Shown here: positions 35,179 to 44,272 of the stretch, piece after piece
Numbering within the stretch: position 1 is the stretch's first letter
Layout: each line of letters opens with the position of its first letter
NCBI GenBank assembly: GCA_044463945.1
Contig: JBIQLW010000005.1
Coordinates: forward strand, 1-64,000
Length of the DNA stretch: 64,000 bases
Source of the DNA: 62-47 sp044463945
GTDB taxonomy: Bacteria; Pseudomonadota; Alphaproteobacteria; Rhizobiales; Xanthobacteraceae
Direction: 5' to 3'
Position numbers and translations under genes: made by a program
The notes under the pieces: model-generated
Databases searched by the model: none
Told to the model about the DNA's origin: nothing
Seen by the model: only the letters and a program-made list of their open reading frames with translations

Positions 35179-35990
35179 TTAAGGTCCATCGTCACGGAAC
35201 CAAGCGCACCGAAATCCGCAACAAAGTGGCCGCCGTTGGGGCTCGGGAATGGCGCAATGCAGCTTCCCGTGCTGACGAGCGTTCCGGCGCGGAGGATTTG
35301 TCCACGCTGATGAAGATCCGAGATCAGCATCCCGAGGGCGCGCAACGGATCGCCGAGCACCAGCGCGCCAGACCCCTCACGGATCACCTCGCCGTCCTTC
35401 CGAAGCGTGACCGGCAACCCCACCAGATCGATGTCCCGCCATTGCGTGACGTCCTTGCCGCGAATCCACGCACCCGCATAGCCGTTGTCGCTGATGATCG
35501 CCGCCGCGCTCACTTGCGACCAATCGTGCAGCCGGCTGTCGGCGATTTCGATCGCGGGAAAAACGCTGTCGATCGCCGCGATCAGATCGTCGCGGGTCGG
35601 CACGGTGTCACCGAGGTCGCGGCCGATGCGGACACCGATCTCGGTTTCGACGATGCAGGCGATGAAATCGGCGCGGTGCAGGAGGGCGGGCGACTCGTAT
35701 GTCCGTGACGAAAAGATCGGCCCAACGAACGGGCTGTCAAGATTCAGCCTCGCAAGGACCGGCTCGGTGGTCCCGCCGAGCTTGAAGCCGACAACCTCAC
35801 CGCCGATATCGCCAAGAACGCGACGGACATGCTCGGCCTGGATCTGATAGGCGTCCTGAATCGAGCAGGCCGAGAGGTTCGGATCGGGAGAAACTGGCCG
35901 GCCGTCGCGGCGCGCCTTGGCGAGGGCATCGAGCCAGTCCGCGCGCCACGCCGCGGATGGTTCTGACGCAGATATCTTATGATCGGGCAC
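35175..35990 (-). CDS. 2-keto-4-pentenoate hydratase-like (FAH superfamily)
   Basis: A 271-residue enzyme of the MhpD/DmpE/DmpH type, which hydrates 2-oxo-4-enoates or decarboxylates oxalocrotonates using a divalent metal. Visible features are DAYQIQAEHVRR, GFKLGGT, a metal-binding region FIACIVETEIGVRIGRDL, and GSGALVLGDPLRAL. GTG 35990 follows a GAGAGA ribosome site and lies 13 bases after the IlvD stop; upstream in-frame sequence lacks homology character. Its presence suggests an unsaturated 2-oxoacid intermediate in the island's pathway. Confidence 0.85.
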   Translation of the reverse strand: MPDHKISASEPSAAWRADWLDALAKARRDGRPVSPDPNLSACSIQDAYQIQAEHVRRVLGDIGGEVVGFKLGGTTEPVLARLNLDSPFVGPIFSSRTYESPALLHRADFIACIVETEIGVRIGRDLGDTVPTRDDLIAAIDSVFPAIEIADSRLHDWSQVSAAAIISDNGYAGAWIRGKDVTQWRDIDLVGLPVTLRKDGEVIREGSGALVLGDPLRALGMLISDLHQRGQILRAGTLVSTGSCIAPFPSPNGGHFVADFGALGSVTMDLK

Positions 35991-36003
35991 GGTGTCTCTC
36001 GTT

Positions 36004-37851
36004 TCAATCCAGCATCGACAGGTTGCGCACGGCACCCTTGTCGGCCGATGTAACGAGAAGACCGTAAGCCTTCAAGGCCGCCGATATCTTCCGGTCGCGC
36101 TTGCCGGGCCGATAGGCGGATGAGCCTTTCGCCTCCATTTGCCGGCGACGCGCATCAAGCTCGGCTTCCGTGATTTTGAGGTGGATGTGTCGCTCGGGAA
36201 TATCTATCTCGATGATGTCGCCGTCCTGAACAAGCGCGATCATGCCTTTCGCCGCCGCTTCGGGCGAGATGTGTCCCACCGACAGGCCGGCGCTGCCGCC
36301 GGAGAAACGGCCGTCCGTTATCAGGGCGCAGGTGCGGTCCAGCCCGCGGGCCTTCAACAGGCTGGTGGGCTTGAGCATTTCCTGCATACCGGGTCCGCCT
36401 TTCGGACCCTCGTAACGAATGACCACGACATCCCCGTGCGCGACCCGGTTGTTCATGATCCCGGTGGCGGCATCGTTCTCGCTTTCGAACACTATGGCGC
36501 GGCCGGAAAATTTCAGGATCGAGGCATCGACGCCGGCGGTCTTGATGACGCAGCCGTCGGGAGCCAGATTTCCGAACAGCACGGCGAGACCACCATCCTG
36601 CGAATAGGCGTGCGCGCCATCGCGGACGCAACCGTTCTCCCGGTCGAGATCGAGCGTTTCCCAGCGCTCCTCCTGAGAGAACGCGGTTTGCGACGGCGCC
36701 CCACCCGGGGCCGCGCGGTAAAACGTCTTGATCTTGTCGCTCGGGTTGCGGCGAATGTCCCAGCGGTTCAGCGCAATCTCCAGCGAGTCGGAATGAACGC
36801 TGTGCAGCGAAGTGTCGATCAGGCCGAGCCGGTCGAGTTCACCCATCAGTCCCATGATGCCGCCGGCGCGATGAACGTCCTCGACGTGCCAGAGCGGCGT
36901 TGACGGGGAGAGCTTGGCGAGATGCGGCGTCGTGCGGGAAATCCGGTCGATATCGTCGAGCTTGAAATCCACCCCGCCCTCGTGCGCCGCGGCCAGCAGG
37001 TGCAGGACCGTGTTGGTCGACCCTCCCATGGCGACGTCCAGCTTCATCGCGTTCTCGAACGCCGCGCGGGTGGCGATGCCCCGCGGCAAAATCCGCGCGT
37101 CGCCCTCGCCATAATAGCGGCGACACAGATCGACGATCAGCCGGCCGGCCGACAGGAACAACTCCCGCCGGTCCGCGTGGGTGGCCAGCACCGTGCCGTT
37201 GCCCGGCAGCGCCAACCCGAGTGCCTCGGTCAGGCAGTTCATGGAATTGGCGGTGTACATGCCCGAGCACGAGCCGCAGGTCGGGCAGGCGGCGCGTTCG
37301 AGCACCATGACATCGGCCTCGGCAACGGTCGGATCGCCGGAAGCCACCAGAGCGGTGACGCCGTCGATCTTGACCGATTTGCCGTCGCGTTGAACCTTTC
37401 CCGACTCCATCGGGCCGCCGGACACGAATACGGTCGGGATATTGAGGCGCATCGCCGCCATCAGCATGCCGGGCGTGATCTTGTCGCAGTTGGAGATGCA
37501 CACCAGCGCGTCGGCGCAGTGGCCATTGACCATGTACTCGATGGAATCGGCGATCAGATCGCGCGACGGCAGGGAATACAACATGCCGTCGTGCCCCATC
37601 GCGATGCCGTCATCGACCGCGATGGTATTGAACTCGCGCGCGATGCCGCCGCTCGCTTCGATCTCGTTCGCGACGAGCTGGCCGATGTCCTTGAGATGAA
37701 CGTGCCCCGGCACGAACTGGGTATAGGAATTCGCGACGGCGATGATCGGCTTCTGGAAGTCGCCGTCCTTCATTCCGGTGGCCCGCCACAGCATTCGGGC
37801 CAGCGTGGCGTTGCGTCCCTGGGTTACCTTGGCGGATCGTAGATTGCCCAT
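36004..37851 (-). CDS. IlvD/Edd-family dihydroxyacid dehydratase, second copy
   Basis: A 615-residue enzyme very like E. coli IlvD in length and motifs (SNCDKITPGMLMAAM, AACPTCGSCSGMYTAN, KGGPGMQEMLKPT). It converts 2,3-dihydroxyacids to 2-oxoacids with an iron-sulfur cluster. GGGAGG precedes ATG 37851. It lies in the leftward operon CaiB, acyl-CoA dehydrogenase, this gene, hydratase, crotonase. It could be the biosynthetic enzyme, but the neighbours are catabolic and a second IlvD copy sits 10 kb away on the other strand. Confidence 0.92.
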   Translation of the reverse strand: MGNLRSAKVTQGRNATLARMLWRATGMKDGDFQKPIIAVANSYTQFVPGHVHLKDIGQLVANEIEASGGIAREFNTIAVDDGIAMGHDGMLYSLPSRDLIADSIEYMVNGHCADALVCISNCDKITPGMLMAAMRLNIPTVFVSGGPMESGKVQRDGKSVKIDGVTALVASGDPTVAEADVMVLERAACPTCGSCSGMYTANSMNCLTEALGLALPGNGTVLATHADRRELFLSAGRLIVDLCRRYYGEGDARILPRGIATRAAFENAMKLDVAMGGSTNTVLHLLAAAHEGGVDFKLDDIDRISRTTPHLAKLSPSTPLWHVEDVHRAGGIMGLMGELDRLGLIDTSLHSVHSDSLEIALNRWDIRRNPSDKIKTFYRAAPGGAPSQTAFSQEERWETLDLDRENGCVRDGAHAYSQDGGLAVLFGNLAPDGCVIKTAGVDASILKFSGRAIVFESENDAATGIMNNRVAHGDVVVIRYEGPKGGPGMQEMLKPTSLLKARGLDRTCALITDGRFSGGSAGLSVGHISPEAAAKGMIALVQDGDIIEIDIPERHIHLKITEAELDARRRQMEAKGSSAYRPGKRDRKISAALKAYGLLVTSADKGAVRNLSMLD

Positions 37852-37916
37852 GATTGCCTCCCGTATTTTTAGCCGTCCATCCTGAATGGCGGATAGGTTT
37901 GCGTCTTGCCGGTTCG

Positions 37917-39065
37917 TCACAGCGCTCTGGAAATCACCTCTTTCATGATTTCGTTGGCGCCGCCGTAGATGCGTTGAATGCGCGCGTCGGCATACATCCG
38001 CGCGATCAGATATTCGTTCATGAATCCGTAGCCGCCGTGAAGCTGAAGGCACTCGTCGATCACCTTGCCCTGCTGCTCCGACGTCCACAGCTTGACCATC
38101 GAGGCGGTCGTCGTATCGAGCGTGCCGGCGACGAGTTTCTCGACGCAGGAATCGACGAAGTTGCGAGCAACCTTGGCAATGGTGGCGAGTTCCGCCAGCT
38201 TGTGCCGGGTGGTCTGGAACTCGGCAATGGGCCTGCCGAAAGCCTCGCGCTGGCGCACATAGGCCAGCGTGGTTTCAAGAGCGCCCTCCATCGCGGCGGC
38301 CGCGATGACGCCGATAATGGTCCGCTCATAGGGAAGGTCGGACATGAGCTGGTAGAAGCCGCGCCCCTCGTCCTCTCCCAGCAGATTCGACGTGGGGACC
38401 TCGACATTGTCGAAGAACAGTTCGGACGTGTCTTGCGCCTTCAGCCCGAGCTTGTCGAGCACGCGCCCGACGCGGAAACCCTTCGCGTCTTTCGTCTCGA
38501 CGATGATGATGGACGTGCCGCTGGCGCGCTCCGCCGGATTGGTTTTCGCCACGACAAGGACGAGGCCCGCGAGATATCCGTTGCTGATGAAGGTCTTCGA
38601 GCCGTTGATGACGTAGCGGTCGCCCCGCCGCTCGGCGCGGGTCCGCACCGCCTGCAAGTCCGATCCGGCGCCCGGTTCGGTCATCGCGATCGCACCGACC
38701 AGTTCGCCGCGCGCCATGCGTGGCAGATACGTCTGCTTCTGCGCTTCGGTGCCGTGATTGAGCAGGTAGTGCGCGACAATGCTATGGACGGACGGGCTCA
38801 TGCCCGTTAATCCGCGCCGGGACATGGCGTCGTAGAGCACCGCCTCGTGCCGGAAGTCGCCGCCGCCCCCGCCATATTCGACAGGAATATCCGAGCAGAG
38901 CAGGCCGAGCGCTCCGGCTTTCAGCCACAGTTCATGGCCGACATTGCCCCGCTTCCGCGCGGCCTCGTCCTGAGGGAGCATTTCGTTGTCGACGAAGCGG
39001 GTCACCGTCTCGCGATACATCGCGAGATCGGAGTCCATCCAGGACGGCTCAAAATCGATGGTCAA
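37917..39065 (-). CDS. Acyl-CoA dehydrogenase
   Basis: A 382-residue flavoenzyme making enoyl-CoA from acyl-CoA. FAD/substrate segments are AMTEPGAGSDLQ, INGSKTFISNG and CLQLHGGYGFM. The usual C-terminal catalytic Glu (YEGT) is replaced by Gly (IYGGANEIM). A Glu in AMEGALE instead matches the base used by long-chain and isovaleryl-CoA dehydrogenases, hinting at a branched or longer substrate. GGGGAG is correctly spaced before TTG 39065 and no ATG fits, so a TTG start is chosen. It is third in line from the CoA-transferase gene, 47 bases after its stop. Confidence 0.88.
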   Translation of the reverse strand: MTIDFEPSWMDSDLAMYRETVTRFVDNEMLPQDEAARKRGNVGHELWLKAGALGLLCSDIPVEYGGGGGDFRHEAVLYDAMSRRGLTGMSPSVHSIVAHYLLNHGTEAQKQTYLPRMARGELVGAIAMTEPGAGSDLQAVRTRAERRGDRYVINGSKTFISNGYLAGLVLVVAKTNPAERASGTSIIIVETKDAKGFRVGRVLDKLGLKAQDTSELFFDNVEVPTSNLLGEDEGRGFYQLMSDLPYERTIIGVIAAAAMEGALETTLAYVRQREAFGRPIAEFQTTRHKLAELATIAKVARNFVDSCVEKLVAGTLDTTTASMVKLWTSEQQGKVIDECLQLHGGYGFMNEYLIARMYADARIQRIYGGANEIMKEVISRAL

Positions 39066-39112
39066 GAAAGTCTCCCCAGAACTGCGGAGGGCTGGCTTCG
39101 CGCCGCCCGGAA

Positions 39113-40249
39113 TCAGGCCGTCGCCCAGCGCGGGCGGTGGTCGCCGTCTCCGACGTCCACGCCCCATTCCCGCAGGATTTCGTCCTTGTCGTTTGTCGCG
39201 GGATGGGCGGAACGCGGCTTATCCGCCGGCGTGCGGCTGAAGCGCGGCGCGGGAGCCGGCTGGACCACATCGTCGATGGTGACGAACGTTTCGCGCGCAT
39301 GGTTGTGCGGGTGTGTCGGCGCCTCATCCCAGTCCAGCACGGGCGCGAAGCAGGCGTCGGTGCCTTCGAGAATCTCGCACCATTCCTGCCGGGTCCGGGT
39401 TCGGAAGACGTCGGCAAGCCTCAGCTTCAGCATGGGCCAGAGCCGCGAGTCCATTTGCTGATTGAACAGCGGGTCGTCGATCCCGCACCGCTCGCGCAGG
39501 ATGGTGTAGAATTTCGGCTCGATCGCGCCGATCGCGATGTAGCGGCCATCGGCGCAAGCGTAGGTGCCATAGAAATGCGCGCCGCCGTCGAGCAGGTTTT
39601 CGCCGCGCTGATTGCTCCATTGGCCTGCCGCCTTCATTCCGTACATCATGGCCGAGAGCAGCGCCGCCCCATCGGTCATGGCGGCATCGACGACCTGGCC
39701 GCGTCCGGACATCCGGGCCTCAAGCTATGCGCACGCCACCCCGAACGCGATCAGCATTCCGCCGCCGCCGAAGTTGCCGACGTAGTTCAACGGCACGCGG
39801 GGCGCCTCGCCCGACTGCCCGATGGCGTGGAGCGCGCCGCTCAGGGCGACGTAGTTGATGTCGTTTCCGGCGCTCTGAGAGAGCGGCCCGGTCTGTCCCC
39901 AGCCGGTGGCGCGGGCAAAGACAAGGCGGGGATTGCGTGCAAGGCATTGATCGGGGCCGAGCCCCAGCCGCTCCATGACGCCGGGCCGAAAACCTTCGAT
40001 CAGCACATCGGCCCGTTCGATCAGGCGCAGAAGGACGGCCACGGCATCCTGCTCGCGCAAGTCGAGCGACAGAACGCGGCGGCTGCGCCGCAGCACGTCG
40101 AAGCGCGCGGCGGATTTCTCCTTCGCTTCCGACGGTCGCTCGATGCGCAGAACCTGCGCGCCCATATCGGCGAAAAGCATGGAGGCGAAAGGAGCCGATC
40201 CTTTCCCGGCCATCTCAATGATCTTGATTCCATGCAACGGGCCGGGCAT
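39113..40249 (-). pseudogene. CaiB/BaiF-type CoA-transferase or racemase gene with internal amber codon
   Basis: From ATG 40249, preceded by AGGAGA, the frame encodes 174 residues typical of alpha-methylacyl-CoA racemase/CaiB proteins (ERADVLIEGFRPGVMERLGL, NPRLVFARATGWGQ). A TAG follows at 39725-39727. The same frame then continues without a gap (LEARMSGRGQVVDAAMTDGA) to the normal end at 39113. The family has a sense codon, usually Leu, at the TAG, so one base change (TTG to TAG) is enough. The total of about 378 codons is normal. It could be a true nonsense mutation, a suppressed codon or a sequencing error. Confidence 0.85.
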
Positions 40250-40329
40250 CCGTGTCTCCTGTCTTCACCCCATCGGCTCAAGACGAATGACTCGCCCGGG
40301 AAAGATGGCATGAGTGGCATGGCAAAGGA

Positions 40330-40345
40330 TCGTCCGAAGCGACGA
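40330..40345. promoter_or_regulatory. Island operator, imperfect copy 4 (TCGTCC-GAAG-CGACGA)
   Basis: One arm base differs from the other three copies. The site is 81-96 bases upstream of the CaiB-type start on the minus strand, the same distance range as copies 1 and 2. It lies just after the 3-prime end of the upstream oxidoreductase gene's neighbourhood, in the 122-base gap before the CoA-transferase operon. Confidence 0.5.
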
Positions 40346-40371
40346 TTTACTGCAATACCGGCGAGACTGGT

Positions 40372-43300
40372 TCAGGCGGCCTGTCGGGCAGGTTCCGGAA
40401 CTGGCGCGGCAACCGGCAGGCGATCGAGCGCCGGATCGATCCCGATGCCGGTGCAGCGCGCCTGAACCTCGGCGACGTAGTCTTCGACATTGCGCAGCTT
40501 GACGTCCTCGTAGCCACGGATCATGTCGGGAAGCGCCGCGATTTTCGCGATCTGATCGTAGTTCGCTGTCGTCAACTGGCGGCAGAACGAGTCGAGCAGG
40601 ACAGTGTAGTGTGCCAGCAGCGCACGCTCAAGCGCCCTGATCCGGGTGCGGCCGAACAGATCGAGCGGTGTGCCACGCGCCCATTTGGCCCAGCGCAGAA
40701 ACTTCAAGGCCGGCGTGAACCATGAGCCAAGCTGAACCTTGTTGCGGACGCCCAGCTTGCGCAAAAAGGTCGGATGAAGATGCCACGTCACCTTCGCGCC
40801 GGGGCCGAAGGCGTTCTTCAGACGCGCCTGTGCGGCGTCGTCGAGGAGAAGCCGCGCGACTTCATACTCGTCCTTGTAGGCCATCAACTTGTAGAGGTTC
40901 TTGGCGACCGCGACCGACAGGCTGGTCCTGCCGGCGCCGGCGCTTTTTTCGGCCTCAAGGATTTTGCCGACAAGCGTCACGTAGTTGGCTGCAAGGGCGG
41001 CGTTCTGGAAGGCGATCAATTCGGGAATGCGCAGTTCGAGCGCCGCACGCAATTCGTCCGTGGCATTGATGCGCGCAACGAGGTCGCGGGCTTCGGCGGT
41101 CAGGGCGGGTGCGGGACGATGGCCGGCATCAGCCGCGGCCGTCGGCATCATTGCTTCGACGCGCGCGCGGTCGTTGACCAGAAGGCGGCCCCAGCGGAAC
41201 GCCTCGATATTCATGTCGATCGCGGTTCCGTTGAGCCGGATCGCGTCCTCGATCGCCGACGCCGGGATTGGCAATGCCCCGGCCTGCAAAGCCACGCCGA
41301 CCAGCAGCAGATTGCTGGCCATGTGATCGCCGAGCAGGGCTTCGGCAATGCGCTGCGCGTCGATAAAGATGTTGTCCTGTGAGCGGGTCGATCCGTTGAT
41401 CGTCGCGCGGAGTTGCTCCATCGCCGGATACTGCCGGGACTTGTTGGCCACCATCTCGCCGGTCGGAACCTTGGTGGTGGACACCACGGCGACGGTGCGC
41501 TCCGGTGAGGTCAGCGCGATGTTCGACGCGCTCACGCCGACCAGCGGATCGAACACCAGATAGAGGTCGGCGCTGGCGGTGCCGACCGTCGGCGCGTTTT
41601 CGACGCCGGCCGGCAAAACCTTCAGATGGGATATCACCGGCCCCGCCTTCTGACTGGAGCCGGTGTGGTCATAGGTCTGCACGTTGAGGCCGCTCAGGAA
41701 TGCTGCGGTGCCCAGAATCTGGTTGACGGTCACGACGCCGGTTCCGCCAATCCCCATCAGGCAGATGGAAAACAGGTCGGACGGCACGATCGCAGCCGGA
41801 TCCGGCAGCGCGGCATCGGCGGGAAACGCGACCCGTCGCGGCTTGACGTTGCGGCGCGGCGCTTCCACCGGCGCGACGGTCGCGAAGGAAGGGCAATCCC
41901 CTTTGATGCACGACAGGTCCTGGTTGCAGGACGATTGATGGATCTGGGTCTTGCGGCCGAACTCGGTCTCGACCGGCTGCACGCTGAGGCAGTTGGATTT
42001 GACGCCGCAGTCGCCGCATCCCTCGCAGACCCGTTCGTTGATGAAGGCGAAACGCGGCTTGTATTCCATCTTGCCGCGCTTGCGCAGCCGCCGCTTCTCC
42101 GTGGCGCATTGCTGATCGTGCAAGAGCACGGTCACGCCGGAGATGCCGGCCAGTTCCTTCTCGGCCTCGATCAGGCGATCGCGGTGCCAGACGTCGGCGC
42201 TGCCGACCTTGCCGCCGCGATAGCGTTCGGGTTCGTCGGTCGTGATGATGATGCGCTTGACGCCTTCCGCTTCAAGCATCTTGACCATGTTCGGAACGGT
42301 CATGCCGCCGAGAATGTGCTGACCGCCGGTCATGGCGACGGTCGAGTTGTAGAGCAGCTTGTAGGTGACGTTGGTGTTGGTCGAGATCGCGAAACGGATC
42401 GCGAGGCTGCCGGAATGGGCGAACGTGCCGTCACCGAGATTCTGGAAGAAATGATTGGTGTCGGTGAACGGCGAGAGCCCGACCCATTGCGCGCCTTCGC
42501 CGCCCATCTGGGTATAGCCTTTCACCTCGCCATGGCCGGGACCCATCCACAACGCCATGATGTGGCAGCCGATGCCGGCGCCGACGATGGCGCCGTCGGG
42601 AAGTTTCAGGCTGGTGTTGTGCGGGCAACCCGAGCAGAAATACGGCGTGCGCGCGGCGGTCAGCGCGACCGGCGGTGGCGCTTTGGGCGCCGCGAGGAAT
42701 TGACGCCGCCGGTCGGCGTGCTCATTGCGCACGCGATCTCCCAACCTCTGGAACAGGGCGCGCGCGATGGCGTCGGCCGACAGTTCGCCGTGCGAGGGGA
42801 GGAGCGTTTGACCGGATTCGTCGGTCTTGCCGACGATGCGCGGCCGGTGCGGCGAATTGTAGAGAATCTCCTTGACGAACAGTTCGAGGAACGGCCGCTT
42901 GTCCTCGATGACGAAGATCTCGTCGAGGCCCTCGGCGAATTCCTGGACGATCGTCGGTTCGACCGGATAGAGCATCCCCATCTTGAGGATGGCAATGCCC
43001 GCATCGTGCAGCCTGGTCTCGTCGAGACCGAGGTCCAGCAGGGCCTGCCGCACGTCGAAATAAGTCTTCCCGCCGGTGACGATGCCGATCTTGGCGTTTG
43101 GCGGGCGAACCACGATCCGGTTGAGACCGTTGAGCGCGGCGTAGCGCCGGGCGATCTCCAACTGGCCGTGGACGATCCGGCGCTCGCCCTCGATCAACGG
43201 AGGACCGGCCTCGTTCGGGCGCACCGTTGGACGCAGGATGCTGCCGTCATAGGTCACTTCGGGAAATATCGGGACAACGCGATCCGGCCCGACCACGGCA

Positions 43301-43947
43301 AGCGCGGCGCTGTCGGCAACGTCGGTGACGAACTTGAAGCCGACCCACAATCCCGACGCACGCGATAACGCATAACCGTGCAGGCCGAAGTCCAGCACAT
43401 CCTGAATATTGCCGGGCGCAAGGATCGGCATGAAGAACTTGTAGAACGCCGCGTTCGAGTCGCTCGGGAAGATGGTCGATCTGGCGTGCGGATCGTCGCC
43501 GGCGACGACCAGCACGCCGCCATGCCGCGCCGTGCCGCGGAAATTGTGGTGATGAAACGCATCCCCGGTGCGATCGACGCCGGGCGCTTTTCCGAACCAC
43601 ATGGCGAACACGCCATCGTATCTGGCGCCGGGAACCTGGTGGAGCGTCTGGGTGCCGAACGCGGCCGTGGCGGCAAGTTCCTCGTTCAGCCCGGGACGAT
43701 GGACGATGTGGTGCTCGTCAAGCAGCTTTCTGTTTCGAGCCATCTCGGCATCGACGCCGCCGACCGGCGAACCGGGATAGCCGCAGACGAACCCCGCCGT
43801 GTTCAGCCCGTTGCGCCGGTCAAGCCGGCGCTGGTCCAGCATCAGGCGCAGCAACGCCTGCATCCCGTTCAGGTAGACAGGCCCGCTGTCCTGCGTGAAC
43901 TTGCTGTCGAGCGTGAACGGGGTCGGCGGTATAACAGGCGCATTCAT
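40372..43947 (-). CDS. Fused indolepyruvate ferredoxin oxidoreductase family protein, copy 1
   Basis: A 1191-residue single-chain 2-oxoacid:ferredoxin oxidoreductase. It decarboxylates an aryl or branched 2-oxoacid to acyl-CoA and passes electrons to ferredoxin. The N-terminal pyrimidine-binding domain (GFVCGYPGSPVGGVD) comes first. The thiamine-diphosphate domain (FCSGCPHNTS, GIGCHIMALWMGPGHGEVKG) follows. A cysteine cluster (VCEGCGDCGVKSNC, CNQDLSCIKGDCPSF) is near residue 660. A gamma-type domain (GIGGTGVVTVNQILG) and a C-terminal extension complete it. ATG 43947 follows GGGGA. It is divergent from a paralogue at 44273. Confidence 0.92.
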   Translation of the reverse strand: MNAPVIPPTPFTLDSKFTQDSGPVYLNGMQALLRLMLDQRRLDRRNGLNTAGFVCGYPGSPVGGVDAEMARNRKLLDEHHIVHRPGLNEELAATAAFGTQTLHQVPGARYDGVFAMWFGKAPGVDRTGDAFHHHNFRGTARHGGVLVVAGDDPHARSTIFPSDSNAAFYKFFMPILAPGNIQDVLDFGLHGYALSRASGLWVGFKFVTDVADSAALAVVGPDRVVPIFPEVTYDGSILRPTVRPNEAGPPLIEGERRIVHGQLEIARRYAALNGLNRIVVRPPNAKIGIVTGGKTYFDVRQALLDLGLDETRLHDAGIAILKMGMLYPVEPTIVQEFAEGLDEIFVIEDKRPFLELFVKEILYNSPHRPRIVGKTDESGQTLLPSHGELSADAIARALFQRLGDRVRNEHADRRRQFLAAPKAPPPVALTAARTPYFCSGCPHNTSLKLPDGAIVGAGIGCHIMALWMGPGHGEVKGYTQMGGEGAQWVGLSPFTDTNHFFQNLGDGTFAHSGSLAIRFAISTNTNVTYKLLYNSTVAMTGGQHILGGMTVPNMVKMLEAEGVKRIIITTDEPERYRGGKVGSADVWHRDRLIEAEKELAGISGVTVLLHDQQCATEKRRLRKRGKMEYKPRFAFINERVCEGCGDCGVKSNCLSVQPVETEFGRKTQIHQSSCNQDLSCIKGDCPSFATVAPVEAPRRNVKPRRVAFPADAALPDPAAIVPSDLFSICLMGIGGTGVVTVNQILGTAAFLSGLNVQTYDHTGSSQKAGPVISHLKVLPAGVENAPTVGTASADLYLVFDPLVGVSASNIALTSPERTVAVVSTTKVPTGEMVANKSRQYPAMEQLRATINGSTRSQDNIFIDAQRIAEALLGDHMASNLLLVGVALQAGALPIPASAIEDAIRLNGTAIDMNIEAFRWGRLLVNDRARVEAMMPTAAADAGHRPAPALTAEARDLVARINATDELRAALELRIPELIAFQNAALAANYVTLVGKILEAEKSAGAGRTSLSVAVAKNLYKLMAYKDEYEVARLLLDDAAQARLKNAFGPGAKVTWHLHPTFLRKLGVRNKVQLGSWFTPALKFLRWAKWARGTPLDLFGRTRIRALERALLAHYTVLLDSFCRQLTTANYDQIAKIAALPDMIRGYEDVKLRNVEDYVAEVQARCTGIGIDPALDRLPVAAPVPEPARQAA

Positions 43948-44011
43948 GGCGAAGGTCCCCGGGAAGGACGCAATATACCGCACAACTTAAGAGGATAGCC
44001 GCCGCGATTCG

Positions 44012-44027
44012 TCGTCGGAACCGACGA
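44012..44027. promoter_or_regulatory. Island operator, copy 3, between divergent oxidoreductases
   Basis: TCGTCG-GAAC-CGACGA, identical to copy 1. It lies 65-80 bases upstream of the minus-strand oxidoreductase and 246 bases upstream of the plus-strand paralogue. The 325-base intergenic region (43948-44272) holds no gene. TATATT on the minus strand at 43977-43972 is a possible -10 for the leftward gene. No other recognisable element is seen in the right half. Confidence 0.7.
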
Positions 44028-44272
44028 TTTCTCCGGTCGGAAACTGTGTCAGGCTCGCCTCGGCGCTGGCACGGAGAAGCCTCGACTGCTCGGGGCCGCC
44101 GCCGGCTTTCGGTGACGCCGCAGGATCTGCGCTGGGAGAAACAGAGGCCGACGATTGGCCTGTTGGAGTCAGCCGTGTGCGGCGATCAGGATGGAACGTC
44201 ATCCTCGCACCGGCTTCGATCTGGACGCCTGGTGGTCTGTCTGGTGGCTCTCGCAAGAAAAAGGAGCGCGGC

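Noticed and set aside
39725..39727. The amber codon as a programmed pyrrolysine or readthrough site.
   Set aside because: Pyrrolysine systems are not expected in this lineage and nothing around the codon suggests recoding; a nonsense mutation or sequencing error is simpler.
44018..44042. GGAAC in the oxidoreductase intergenic region as an EcfG promoter.
   Set aside because: No GTT occurs at the required 16-17 base spacing; the GGAAC is the centre of the island operator.
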